Shown piece after piece: positions 1 through 7,411 of a stretch of 55,526 nucleotides of DNA; the first letter of the stretch is position 1, and the number at the start of each line of letters is the position of its first letter. The position numbers and the translations under genes are program-made. The DNA is taken from the NCBI GenBank assembly GCA_042571625.1, contig JBHPFQ010000001.1, forward strand, positions 1 through 55,526, written 5' to 3'. The notes beneath the pieces are model-generated. The model saw only the letters and a list, made by a program, of their open reading frames with translations, did not search any database and had not been told where the DNA came from. The stretch is from JBHPFQ01 sp042571625 (lineage in GTDB: Bacteria > Patescibacteriota > Minisyncoccia > Portnoybacterales > UBA2143).

Positions 1-178
1 CATTTCTCAATAACCGCAGGTTTCATCACATCAGGACAGCTTTGATATAAGGATTCTGCTTCTTGAGGAGTGGTTAGAATAGGGATGGCAAGTTCATTCC
101 ATTTCTCAATAACCGCAGGTTTCATCACATCAGGACAGCTTTGATATAAGGATTCTGCTTCTTGAGGAGTGGTTAGAA
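1..178. repeat. 99-bp tandem repeat inside the left-edge gene
   Basis: Bases 1-79 recur exactly at 100-178, a period of 99 bp (33 codons, in frame). After that the copies diverge. Near-identity at DNA level points to a recent duplication or to homogenisation. Confidence 0.95.
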
Positions 179-263
179 GAGAGATGGTTTTTGAGGGATC
201 TAAAACAAAATTTACCTCGTTTTCTGTAATTCCCAATACTTTTGATATTTTTTTTGCGTCCAT
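1..263 (-). CDS. Tandem-repeat protein, N-terminal part (cut by window edge)
   Basis: The reading frame opens at ATG 263-261 and stays open to the window edge (87 complete codons). The start is set by a strong AAAGGAGG ribosome site about 9 nt upstream, and a TTGACA-17-TATTCT promoter lies further up. The protein begins MDAKKISKVLGITENEV. From about residue 29 it holds a 33-residue unit (core LTTPQEAESLYQSCPDVMKP) repeated directly and almost without change. I do not recognise the family. The opening could be a helix-turn-helix-like segment, but that is a guess. The 99-bp unit has no stop, so more repeats may lie beyond the edge. Confidence 0.75.
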   Translation of the reverse strand, partial: MDAKKISKVLGITENEVNFVLDPSKTISLLTTPQEAESLYQSCPDVMKPAVIEKWNELAIPILTTPQEAESLYQSCPDVMKPAVIEK

Positions 264-325
264 AACAATCTACCTCCTTTTTTTATTAGATATGTTTAAC
301 GATAATTTTTAAAACAACTAAAGAC

Positions 326-354
326 AGAATAACATTATAATATTATTCTGTCAA
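326..354 (-). promoter_or_regulatory. Promoter of the tandem-repeat gene, embedded in an inverted repeat
   Basis: On the minus strand there is TTGACA (354-349), a 17-nt spacer and TATTCT (331-326), about 55 nt before the ribosome site region. A perfect 10-bp inverted repeat (323-332 with 343-352) covers most of both boxes. It could be an operator or a hairpin. Confidence 0.6.
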
Positions 355-470
355 TGTCGAGCTCCGCGAATTGCACGATGTTAGAACCACTATTCTTTCT
401 ACTATTGGAGCTCCGAAGCTTTAGCGAAGGACTCCCCCCAGTCCGCACACTATTGTTTTTTAAATATAAA
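355..470. other. Noncoding spacer with tRNA-end-like and palindromic scraps
   Basis: No gene is seen. Bases 349-371 resemble the tRNA-Asn 3' end plus downstream promoter at 2325-2343 (shared CGAGCTCCGCG next to TGTCAA). Bases 410-445 hold an imperfect palindrome around AGCTTTAGC of the dispersed intergenic type. Confidence 0.5.
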
Positions 471-502
471 AAAACGAGAAGCATTCAATCTGCTTCTCGT
501 TT
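471..502 (-). terminator. Rho-independent terminator after coaD
   Basis: A 12-bp stem (AAACGAGAAGCA with TGCTTCTCGTTT) and a 7-nt loop. On the minus strand it is followed by a T run, 18 nt past the coaD stop. Confidence 0.9.
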
Positions 503-519
503 GTGACAATCTCTTTATT

Positions 520-996
520 TTAATCCAATAATGTAATAACTTCTGCTGGCAAGTATTTATCCAACTTATTGGATTTAAAAGCGATTAGTTCTCGTACTGC
601 CGAAGAACTAATATGCACATGCTTTTGCATAGGAGGGATTAATATAGTAGTAACCATTTCATCCAATTGATAATTGTTAAAACTTATATTCAATTCCGAT
701 TCATACTCTGTTGTTAATCTTAACCCCCTAATCAACACTACTGCTTTTTCTTGAACAACAAACTCAACAGCTAGTCCGTAAAAAGATTTTACCAACACAT
801 TCGTTATGCCATTCTTTTCTAAAACAAGCTCAATCATTTCTTTCCTTTTAGATTCAGAAAACATCGGTTTTTTCTTTAAATTCACCAATAACCCTACGAC
901 CACTTCATCAAAAATCAGTGAACTTGCTTTTATTATATCCAAATGCCCTAAGGTTATTGGATCAAAAGTGCCTGGATATACTGCTCTTTTTATCAT
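520..996 (-). CDS. coaD: Phosphopantetheine adenylyltransferase CoaD
   Basis: Transfers AMP from ATP to 4'-phosphopantetheine to give dephospho-CoA, the fourth CoA step, in the cytoplasm. The 158-residue length is normal. The nucleotidyltransferase motif TFDPITLGHLD (residues 10-20, with the T/HxGH histidine) and the second signature ISSSAVRE (129-136) are intact, as is the arginine-containing VLIRGLR stretch (88-93). The ATG start at 996 lies 35 nt inside the end of coaE, so the two are co-transcribed and probably translationally coupled. No pantothenate genes are present, which suggests salvage of a precursor. A terminator follows directly. Confidence 0.95.
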   Translation of the reverse strand: MIKRAVYPGTFDPITLGHLDIIKASSLIFDEVVVGLLVNLKKKPMFSESKRKEMIELVLEKNGITNVLVKSFYGLAVEFVVQEKAVVLIRGLRLTTEYESELNISFNNYQLDEMVTTILIPPMQKHVHISSSAVRELIAFKSNKLDKYLPAEVITLLD

Positions 997-1591
997 TTAG
1001 AACCCCTCCTTTTAAAAAGCAATATAATTGATTTACTTTCACTTCTAATTGCTGAAACGAACATTCTGTATCTATAATAATATCTGCTCTTTTTCTTTTT
1101 TCTTCTATCGGCATTTGTTTTGCTATTCTGCTTTCTATTTCTTTCTTTTTCAATCCTTTTTCATAAAGACGTTTATATTGTTGCTCATGGCTACACTCTA
1201 CTACAATAATTTTATCAAACAATTTATCCCAATTGATTTCAAATAAAATAGCAGATTCCACAATACCAAAAGTCCTATTTCCTTTCTTTTTCACATCTTC
1301 ACAAATAAATTCCCATACTAAAGGATGTATAAAATTCTGCAATTCCTTTAGTTTTTGATCGTCCTTAAAAACAATTTTATCAATCTTTTGAAAATCAATT
1401 TTATTGTCGGAAAAAACATCCTTCTCCACAATTTTTAATAAACTATCCGCGTACTTATCTTCAAGTAATTTTTTAGCTATTTTATCGGTATCAAAAACAA
1501 CTACATCAATAAATCTTGCAAAGATATTTAAAACAGTACTTTTACCACATCCTATATTTCCTGTTAATCCATATACTGGCAATTTCAACAT
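962..1591 (-). CDS. coaE: Dephospho-CoA kinase CoaE
   Basis: Phosphorylates the ribose 3'-hydroxyl of dephospho-CoA, the last CoA step. The Walker A loop GNIGCGKS is at residues 11-18, followed by the family's FDTDKIAKKL segment (33-42). The 209-residue length fits. A GAGGAGGTG ribosome site sits just before ATG 1591. Its last codons overlap coaD by 35 nt, so the kinase and the adenylyltransferase acting just before it are made from one message. Confidence 0.93.
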   Translation of the reverse strand: MLKLPVYGLTGNIGCGKSTVLNIFARFIDVVVFDTDKIAKKLLEDKYADSLLKIVEKDVFSDNKIDFQKIDKIVFKDDQKLKELQNFIHPLVWEFICEDVKKKGNRTFGIVESAILFEINWDKLFDKIIVVECSHEQQYKRLYEKGLKKKEIESRIAKQMPIEEKRKRADIIIDTECSFQQLEVKVNQLYCFLKGGVLNDKKSSISRHF

Positions 1592-1595
1592 TTTA

Positions 1596-2234
1596 TCACC
1601 TCCTCTTTCTTTTTGTAAGACATTGGATTGAATTTATAATATTTTTACGAGCTTGTTTTTCATACTTATTTTGAAAAAATTGAGTTAAATAAATAACTGG
1701 CCGCCTAAGAAAATACTCTAAAACAGCTAATCTTCCTTCGACAAAATCATCTTCAGAAACAAATTGATACTCTTTGCGAATTTGCTGTTCATATTCATCA
1801 AACTTTCTTTTTGACTGTCCTAAAATAGCAAGATCCACATCAGCAACTATCCGCATATCAAAATCAATAGGAAATTCAGTATGTTTAGTTACCATAATTA
1901 AATTCACAACTAACTGTTTTGTATCTTCAGATAATGAATCCTTTAGCATTTCTTTCATCGAAAGATCAGCACTTCTTTTCTCATTATCTTTTGCTTTAGG
2001 ATCATAAATTACATCATGATACCAAAGAGCCCATTCTACCTCATTTGGATTTTGAACAAAATATCTAACTTGATTAAATTCCTCAATGCAAGCATCAATA
2101 TGATTGAGTGTATGATATGAACGATGTGGCTCAGAATACTTTGATACAAGAGTATTATATGCTTTTTCCATATTCCCTTTTGCTCCAATATTCTTCCATA
2201 ACAAAGCCCATAAATCTTTCCTTTTCGTACTCAT
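1596..2234 (-). CDS. HD-domain metal-dependent phosphohydrolase (COG4339-like)
   Basis: A 212-residue all-helical protein with histidine/aspartate metal ligands in the usual order: YHTLNH (H41, H45), WYHDVIYD (H73-D74), NEKRSA and a later DVDLAILG. This pattern matches the predicted HD phosphohydrolases of the COG4339 type, whose substrate is unknown. An AAAGGAGG site sits before ATG 2234. Four bases separate it from coaE, so it heads a three-gene operon with coaE and coaD. A link to nucleotide or CoA turnover is only an inference from position. Confidence 0.85.
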   Translation of the reverse strand: MSTKRKDLWALLWKNIGAKGNMEKAYNTLVSKYSEPHRSYHTLNHIDACIEEFNQVRYFVQNPNEVEWALWYHDVIYDPKAKDNEKRSADLSMKEMLKDSLSEDTKQLVVNLIMVTKHTEFPIDFDMRIVADVDLAILGQSKRKFDEYEQQIRKEYQFVSEDDFVEGRLAVLEYFLRRPVIYLTQFFQNKYEKQARKNIINSIQCLTKRKRR

Positions 2235-2301
2235 AATTCCTCCTTTTTTATTGAAAGATTAAAAATCATTAAATTGTCAAAAAACACTTTTACATACAAA
2301 A

Positions 2302-2325
2302 AGAATGGCATTCTTTTACCATTCT
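2302..2325 (-). terminator. Hairpin and T run after tRNA-Asn
   Basis: Stem AGAATGG/CCATTCT followed on the minus strand by TTTTTG, 11 nt past the tRNA. It shares its bases with a promoter for the next operon. Confidence 0.7.
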
Positions 2326-2330
2326 GTCAA
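2302..2330 (-). promoter_or_regulatory. Promoter of the HD-coaE-coaD operon
   Basis: TTGACA (2330-2325), 17 nt, CATTCT (2307-2302). The start site would be near 2295, giving a 60-nt leader. The boxes coincide with the arms of the tRNA terminator. Confidence 0.55.
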
Positions 2331-2335
2331 GCGAG

Positions 2336-2407
2336 CTCCGCGGGTAGGATTCGAACCTACGACCAAGTGCTTAACAGGCACCTGCGCTACCGCTGCGCCA
2401 CCGCGGA
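2336..2407 (-). tRNA. tRNA-Asn(GTT)
   Basis: Acceptor stem TCCGCGG/CCGCGGA, T loop in GGTTCGAATCC, and anticodon loop CTGTTAA with anticodon GTT. The discriminator is G. The gene does not encode CCA (CTC follows). Confidence 0.95.
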
Positions 2408-2415
2408 ATATTTTC

Positions 2416-2444
2416 ATTATAATTCAAGCAATAAAATTAGTAAA
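2416..2444 (-). promoter_or_regulatory. Promoter of tRNA-Asn
   Basis: TTTACT (2444-2439), 17 nt, TATAAT (2421-2416), with the start expected a few bases before the mature 5' end. Confidence 0.6.
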
Positions 2445-2523
2445 TAGATATATTTTAAATACTATGATATAATAAAATTATATAAGTTGTAAAATTGAAA
2501 TAATAAATTTAATTTAACTTAAT

Positions 2524-2802
2524 ATGAACAAAAAAACCGAAAGATGGGAAATTTTAATGCGAATCATTATCACAATAGTAACAGGATTTATCTTAAATCT
2601 ATGGAAAATACTCATAACAGTATTAATATTCATCAACCTTCTTATTACTCTTTTTACTAATAAAAGAAATAAAGAAATTGCAGAATTTTGTGAAACTTGG
2701 AACACTCAACTTTATATATTCTTAAGATATATAACATTCGTAAGCAATGAACGACCATTTCCATTCAACAAAATAAATAAAAATATTTCTAACTTTGAAT
2801 AA
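2524..2802 (+). CDS. DUF4389 family membrane protein
   Basis: A 92-residue protein with the family's features: an ERWEILMRI start, two hydrophobic segments (about residues 12-24 and 29-45), a short TNKRNKEIAEF loop and a closing FLRYITFVSNERPFPF. The function of DUF4389 proteins is unknown. Here it would be a small inner-membrane protein. It is the only plus-strand gene in this part and meets typA tail to tail with 8 nt between. The upstream region is very A/T rich and I could not assign a promoter or ribosome site with confidence. Confidence 0.85.
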   Translation: MNKKTERWEILMRIIITIVTGFILNLWKILITVLIFINLLITLFTNKRNKEIAEFCETWNTQLYIFLRYITFVSNERPFPFNKINKNISNFE

Positions 2803-2810
2803 TAGTAAAA

Positions 2811-4604
2811 TTACTTATTGCTCCTACTCGCCCTTGTCCTTTCTAATTCAGTTAGAAATTGTTTTCTTAAGCGAATATTCTTCGGGGTAATTTCCAAATA
2901 TTCATCATCACTCATAATGCTCATGCCTCTTTCAAGAGTCATTTTTATTGGTGGAGTTAAATTAATCGCATCATCAGATCCAGAAGCACGCATATTTGTT
3001 AATTGCTTCCCTTTCGTAGGATTTACTGTTAAATCATGTCCCTTTGAAGCATTACCAATAACCATCCCCTCATATACTTCTGTATTAGCTCCAATATACA
3101 AAGCACCTCTACTCTGAAGATTAGAAAGTGAAAAACCAAGAGCCTTCCCTCTGGCCATTGAGACCATAGACCCAACATTATTTTTCTCAATATTTCCGAC
3201 ATAAGGCCTAAATTCAATAACGCGAGTATAAATCACTCCTTCGCCCTTTGCATCAATCACAAATTCATTTCTGTATCCTAACAATCCTCTTGTTGGGATT
3301 TCAAAGATAATCTTAACATTCCCATGGTCGGGAATCATCTCCATCATATTACCACGCCGTTTAGAAAGTTTTTTAATAATAGTCCCAGACACTTTTTCTG
3401 GTGCGATTATAGTTACCTCCTCAAAAGGTTCAAGCTTAACGCCATCTTGCTCTTTGATTATTACATGTGGTTGAGATATTTGCATTTCATATCCTTCTCG
3501 TCTCATATTTTCAAGTAAAATTGCAATATGCATTTCTCCCCTTCCATATATTTTATAATGATCAGAAGCAGAAAAATCAATTTTTAAACCAACATTAACC
3601 TCTAATTCTTTTTCCAATCTCTCTTTAAGCTGTCTATTCGTAACATATTTCCCTTCTTTCCCAGCAAAAGGAGAATTATTAATAAGTAAATTTAATGAGA
3701 TTGTAGGCTCGTCAATATTAATAGCAGGTAACGCCTCTTGTTCTGCGTCTATACAAATAGTTTCTCCAATAAATATATCAGGAAGCCCAGCAATCATAAC
3801 AATGTCTCCCGCTTCTGCTTGTTCTACTTCTTTTCTTTTCAATCCCTCAAAAGTGAATAATTTAGTTATCTTACCTTCGCGAATATCACCTTTTGAATCC
3901 TTAATAATAACTTTTGAATTATCTTTTATTTCTCCTTCATAAATCCTCCCAATTGCAAGTCTTCCTAAAAAATTGTCATAAGCAAGATTAAATGGTTGCA
4001 TTCTTAATAATTTATTCCTTGCTTCTTCACTTGAAGAAACCTTAACTTCTTTTAAAATTACATCTAATAAAGGAATTAAATCATTAGAATCGTCATCTAA
4101 ATCTGTTTTGGCGATCCCCTCTCTAGCGACAGTATAAATAGTTGTAAATTCAAGCTGATCATCATTAGCCCCTAAATCAAGGAAAAGTTCATAAACCATT
4201 TCTTTTGCAATATCAGGTCTTGCGGCTGGCTTATCTATTTTATTTAATACTACGATCGGTTTTAATCCTAAATCAAGAGACTTTTTTAAAACAAATTTTG
4301 TTTGTGGCATTGGCCCTTCCTGAGCATCAACTACCAAAAGAACAGAATCAATGGAACGCAAAACACGCTCAACTTCAGAACCGAAATCAGCGTGTCCAGG
4401 CGTATCCACTATGTTTATTTTTGTGCCCTTGTAATAAACAGAAGTATTTTTTGAATAAATTGTTATACCTCTTTCTTGCTCAAGAGTATCGCTATCCATA
4501 CTGTCTCCAGCTTCAGACATACCTGTTTGACGCATCAACATATCAGTCAAAGCTGTTTTGCCATGATCTACATGGGCGATAATTGCTATATTACGTATTT
4601 CCAT
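2811..4604 (-). CDS. typA: Ribosome-associated GTPase TypA/BipA
   Basis: A translational GTPase of the EF-G superfamily that binds the ribosome and helps large-subunit assembly and stress or low-temperature growth. At 597 residues it is full length. Visible G motifs are G1 AHVDHGKT (10-17), G3 DTPGHADFGSE, and G4 NKID. EF-Tu-like domain 2, EF-G-like domains III/V and the BipA-specific C-terminal domain follow, including RGLLGYRNEF and SMARGKALGFSL. The promoter TTGATT-17-TATAAA puts the start within about 2 nt of the ATG, so the message is likely leaderless. Confidence 0.97.
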   Translation of the reverse strand: MEIRNIAIIAHVDHGKTALTDMLMRQTGMSEAGDSMDSDTLEQERGITIYSKNTSVYYKGTKINIVDTPGHADFGSEVERVLRSIDSVLLVVDAQEGPMPQTKFVLKKSLDLGLKPIVVLNKIDKPAARPDIAKEMVYELFLDLGANDDQLEFTTIYTVAREGIAKTDLDDDSNDLIPLLDVILKEVKVSSSEEARNKLLRMQPFNLAYDNFLGRLAIGRIYEGEIKDNSKVIIKDSKGDIREGKITKLFTFEGLKRKEVEQAEAGDIVMIAGLPDIFIGETICIDAEQEALPAINIDEPTISLNLLINNSPFAGKEGKYVTNRQLKERLEKELEVNVGLKIDFSASDHYKIYGRGEMHIAILLENMRREGYEMQISQPHVIIKEQDGVKLEPFEEVTIIAPEKVSGTIIKKLSKRRGNMMEMIPDHGNVKIIFEIPTRGLLGYRNEFVIDAKGEGVIYTRVIEFRPYVGNIEKNNVGSMVSMARGKALGFSLSNLQSRGALYIGANTEVYEGMVIGNASKGHDLTVNPTKGKQLTNMRASGSDDAINLTPPIKMTLERGMSIMSDDEYLEITPKNIRLRKQFLTELERTRASRSNK

Positions 4605-4612
4605 TATGCCTA

Positions 4613-4641
4613 TTTATACTATAAATCTTAAAAAAAATCAA
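4613..4641 (-). promoter_or_regulatory. typA promoter (leaderless type)
   Basis: TTGATT (4641-4636), 17 nt, TATAAA (4618-4613). The expected start is near 4606 and the ATG is at 4604. Confidence 0.6.
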
Positions 4642-4642
4642 C

Positions 4643-4669
4643 AAAAAAACCTTCGACATATTCGAAGGT
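4643..4669 (-). terminator. Terminator after the zinc-ribbon gene
   Basis: Stem ACCTTCGA/TCGAAGGT with a 5-nt loop, then seven T on the minus strand. Confidence 0.9.
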
Positions 4670-4685
4670 CTTTTTGCGTTCAGAC

Positions 4686-4886
4686 TTATCGTCCGAATCT
4701 CTGGCCTCTTTGATCTCTGCGCTTTGACCAACAATCTCTACAATAAATTGGTCTATCTTGCGCTGGTTCAAACGGAAGTTCCGTTATTTCTTTACCGCAA
4801 TCACTGCAAGTCCAGCTTCCTTTGACCATCTCACGAGGAGGAAAATCTCTTCGAGGACGATCGTTATTGTCTCTGTTATAATCCAT
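4686..4886 (-). CDS. Small zinc-ribbon protein
   Basis: A 66-residue protein with two CxxC knuckles (CSDC near residue 27, CRDC near 49) about 19 residues apart, preceded by an Arg/Pro/Asp-rich N-terminus and followed by a basic tail RRDQRGQRFGR. The layout predicts one zinc ribbon with basic flanks, suited to nucleic-acid or ribosome binding, but no partner is visible. Proteins of this look are common in Patescibacteria. It has its own promoter (4974-5003) and terminator, so it is an independent single-gene unit. Confidence 0.8.
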   Translation of the reverse strand: MDYNRDNNDRPRRDFPPREMVKGSWTCSDCGKEITELPFEPAQDRPIYCRDCWSKRRDQRGQRFGR

Positions 4887-4909
4887 ATAATGATAGTTTA
4901 ATAAATTTA

Positions 4910-4937
4910 AGCGACCTTTACGACTTATAAGTCGCTC
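4910..4937 (-). promoter_or_regulatory. Leader hairpin of the zinc-ribbon mRNA
   Basis: The 5' leader contains the perfect palindrome CGACTTATAAGTCG within an AGCGAC...GTCGCT arrangement, about 25 nt before the start codon. A regulatory role is only inferred. Confidence 0.4.
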
Positions 4938-4973
4938 TATTGTCTAAATACAAGGACTTAACTGTCTACAAAT

Positions 4974-5003
4974 ATTATAAACATACTATCTTTAATAAGT
5001 CAA
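4974..5003 (-). promoter_or_regulatory. Promoter of the zinc-ribbon gene
   Basis: TTGACT (5003-4998), 18 nt, TATAAT (4979-4974). The leader is about 80 nt. Confidence 0.7.
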
Positions 5004-5014
5004 TAGCAAAAGAA

Positions 5015-5047
5015 AAAAGCCCTGATGTTTTTTAACATCAGGGCTTT
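5015..5047 (-). terminator. Terminator after the 95-aa hypothetical gene
   Basis: A 13-bp stem (AAGCCCTGATGTT) with a short loop, then a T run on the minus strand. Confidence 0.9.
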
Positions 5048-5065
5048 ATATTTGTTTTACCATTA

Positions 5066-5353
5066 TTACACTCTCCATTTTTCTTCTACCTTGAACTTAG
5101 TTAATCTCTCCGAATCCCGAATTTCCTTCTCGCATTCATTGCTAAGATAATATAACAAGAAGGGTTGAATTTCAATCTTTTTCTGTTGAAAATCTATTTT
5201 CAACAGAAAACAATGGTAATGGTAATCCTTATCATCAAAATAAAAACTCACTCGTTCTGCGCCATCCATTGCTACTCCTCTTATTTCCCCTTTTATCAAT
5301 AAGTAATGTCTTAGTATCTCAAATATTAAAGAAATTATAATTTTCCTGTTCAT
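5066..5353 (-). CDS. Hypothetical protein, 95 aa
   Basis: I do not recognise this protein. It starts with a hydrophobic-aromatic stretch (residues 4-20) too mixed to call a membrane helix, then shows alternating polar/hydrophobic segments (VSFYFDDKDYHYHCFLLKI) suggesting beta strands, and ends in charged helices. The ATG is backed by an AAGGGGGG ribosome site 7 nt upstream, and a strong terminator follows 18 nt past the stop, so it is very likely a real gene. It lies between the zinc-ribbon gene and a glycosyltransferase. Confidence 0.65.
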   Translation of the reverse strand: MNRKIIISLIFEILRHYLLIKGEIRGVAMDGAERVSFYFDDKDYHYHCFLLKIDFQQKKIEIQPFLLYYLSNECEKEIRDSERLTKFKVEEKWRV

Positions 5354-5393
5354 TTTAATTCCCCCCTTATTTTATAGAATTGTTAAAAAACAA

Positions 5394-6503
5394 TTATATG
5401 CCCAGTAGAACATTTAATGTTTTACTAGCGCATTTTTTAAAGGAAAACCGAAGAACTCTCTTCAATCCCTTCTTAGATATTCTACTCCTTAATTGAATAT
5501 TTGTCAAGCCCTTATAAATTACTTTATAAATTTCATCTATGTTTCTAGAATCTTGGACATATAGAACTGAATCTCCCGCTACTTCAGGAATAGATGTATT
5601 AGGACTCGTAATTACAAGGGTTCCAAATGACATCGCTTCCAAAATAGGCAGCCCAAAACCTTCATAATCCGACAACCATATCAATGCATCAGCTGAATTA
5701 TACAATAAAGATAATTTCTTATCTGAGATAAAATCTTTTCTTAAAATCGCTTTTCGTCCCAAGCGAGTGTTTATTACTTTTGATAGCTCATCTATGTCAA
5801 TAAAAGGTGAAGTAATATTTTTACCGATAACTAAAAATTGATAATCAGATAATTTTTTAGCTATTCTTTCAAAAGCAAGCATTACCTCTGGAAGATGTCT
5901 ACGATTAGAGATTGCTCCAACAAATAAAATAAATTTATTTTTAACTTTTTGAGAATTAAAAGAAGAAATTGATTTATCTACGCCAAGATAATTAACTATA
6001 ATCTTCTCTAGATTTATTTTGTAATATTTTACAATCTCTTTTTTACTATATTCAGAACAAGCTATTATTTTATTTGCTCTTTTAGCTGAAATTTTAGAGA
6101 ACTTTCTTAGTAAAATTCTGTCAAAAATACTTGGCCAATTATATAAATCAGGACGCGCCTCATAAATAATATCATGCAAAACAATCACTGTTTTTTTAAA
6201 ATAGAAAATTGGAGATACGTACGCTGGACAAAATAGAACATCAATCTTATCTCTATACGCTGCTATCGGCAAAAGAATATGCATAAAAAGAGCATTACTC
6301 AAACCACCAAAAGATAAAACTTTTTTTTGGAATATAGCACTATCTAAACTCAAATCATCTGGAATTTCTTTTCTAAAGTATAAAACAAATTCTACATCTT
6401 TTGGCAATTCCAATTGATCCCATTCCTTTAACAGATTGATCAAATATCTGCCAACTCCTGTTCGCCTACCTTCTATGTTTTTTGCGTCAATGCCAATTTT
6501 CAT
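5394..6503 (-). CDS. Glycosyltransferase family 4 (GT-B)
   Basis: A 369-residue GT-B enzyme transferring a sugar from a nucleotide donor. The N-terminal half opens MKIGIDAKNIEGRRTGVGRY with the glycine-rich acceptor-side loop. The C-terminal half has the GT4 signature EGFGLPILEAMSFG, with the E-x7-E donor-binding glutamates, then TSIPEVAGDSVLYV. No membrane helix is apparent. It overlaps the GT2 gene by 17 nt, so the pair probably builds one surface glycan. Sugar and acceptor cannot be read from the sequence. Confidence 0.9.
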   Translation of the reverse strand: MKIGIDAKNIEGRRTGVGRYLINLLKEWDQLELPKDVEFVLYFRKEIPDDLSLDSAIFQKKVLSFGGLSNALFMHILLPIAAYRDKIDVLFCPAYVSPIFYFKKTVIVLHDIIYEARPDLYNWPSIFDRILLRKFSKISAKRANKIIACSEYSKKEIVKYYKINLEKIIVNYLGVDKSISSFNSQKVKNKFILFVGAISNRRHLPEVMLAFERIAKKLSDYQFLVIGKNITSPFIDIDELSKVINTRLGRKAILRKDFISDKKLSLLYNSADALIWLSDYEGFGLPILEAMSFGTLVITSPNTSIPEVAGDSVLYVQDSRNIDEIYKVIYKGLTNIQLRSRISKKGLKRVLRFSFKKCASKTLNVLLGI

Positions 6504-7407
6504 ATTTTCCCGTCTTTCTTAAATAAAAATCTTCAAGCCCTTGCAAAACCGATTTCGCCCATTCTCTTTTTTTGGGAATAAAAATAATCTTGAATATCTG
6601 CTTAATAAAAATCCATCCTGTTAATTTAAAAATAAAAATCTTCTCAAAAAAAGAACCATTTTTGCGCGCCATGATTAAAGCATTGCGGGTATGATAATAA
6701 ACATAAGAAGAAGAACCTTCATGCGTCCCAACCGAACACTTATGCCATATTTTTGCGCTCGGAACAAAAGTACACTTATACCCAGCTTTACGCGCGCGCA
6801 AACAATAATCAGCATCCTCATAATATAAAAAATAATCTTCGTCCAAAAAACCGATCTTATCTATTACTTCTTTTTTTATTAAAAAACAACACCCAGTTAT
6901 ATAATCAACTTTTTTTATTTGATTGTATTTTTCGCTATCCGGTTTATTTAAACCAATATGAGTTCCATTTACTTCAAACGGATTTATATTTATTTTACCA
7001 CCGGCAAACCATATAACTTCAGGATTATCATGATAATAAATCTTAGGCCCAAACAATCCGCCGTTTCTATCGCCTTCCGCTTGTTTTATCAATTCACTCA
7101 AAAAATATTTATCAACTTTTGTGTCGTTATTCAAAAGCAAGATATAATCAGCGCCATTTTTTAAAGCATATTTTATGCCTATATTATTTCCTCCGCTAAA
7201 TCCCAAATTAGTTCCAATAGGAAGTAGGGAAATTCTTTTATCAGAGTCTATATCTTGAAGTCTATCCAATGAATTATCAGTTGAGCCATTGTCAACAACA
7301 ACTATCTTATAATTCCAATAGTTATTTTGCTTTAATGATTTTAAACATTCCAAAGTATCTCTCCACCCATTCCAATTAAGAATGATAACAAATACTTTTG
7401 GATGCAT
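6487..7407 (-). CDS. Glycosyltransferase family 2 (rhamnosyltransferase-like)
   Basis: A GT-A enzyme with VIILNWNGWRDTLECL at the start, VVVDNGSTDNS for nucleotide binding, LLLNNDTKVD with the metal-binding acidic motif, and a later DEDYFLYYEDADYCLRARKAG typical of the WbbL/rhamnosyltransferase branch. I place the start at ATG 7407 (306 aa). An upstream TTG at 7428 is in frame but lies inside the cyclophilin gene and has no better ribosome site. It overlaps the GT4 gene, so both likely act in sequence on an envelope polysaccharide. Confidence 0.9.
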   Translation of the reverse strand: MHPKVFVIILNWNGWRDTLECLKSLKQNNYWNYKIVVVDNGSTDNSLDRLQDIDSDKRISLLPIGTNLGFSGGNNIGIKYALKNGADYILLLNNDTKVDKYFLSELIKQAEGDRNGGLFGPKIYYHDNPEVIWFAGGKININPFEVNGTHIGLNKPDSEKYNQIKKVDYITGCCFLIKKEVIDKIGFLDEDYFLYYEDADYCLRARKAGYKCTFVPSAKIWHKCSVGTHEGSSSYVYYHTRNALIMARKNGSFFEKIFIFKLTGWIFIKQIFKIIFIPKKREWAKSVLQGLEDFYLRKTGKYENWH

Positions 7408-7411
7408 ATTG

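Noticed and set aside
1..178. CRISPR-like interpretation of the left-edge repeat
   Set aside because: Repeats are in-frame, adjacent units of 99 bp within a coding sequence, with no spacers and no cas genes.
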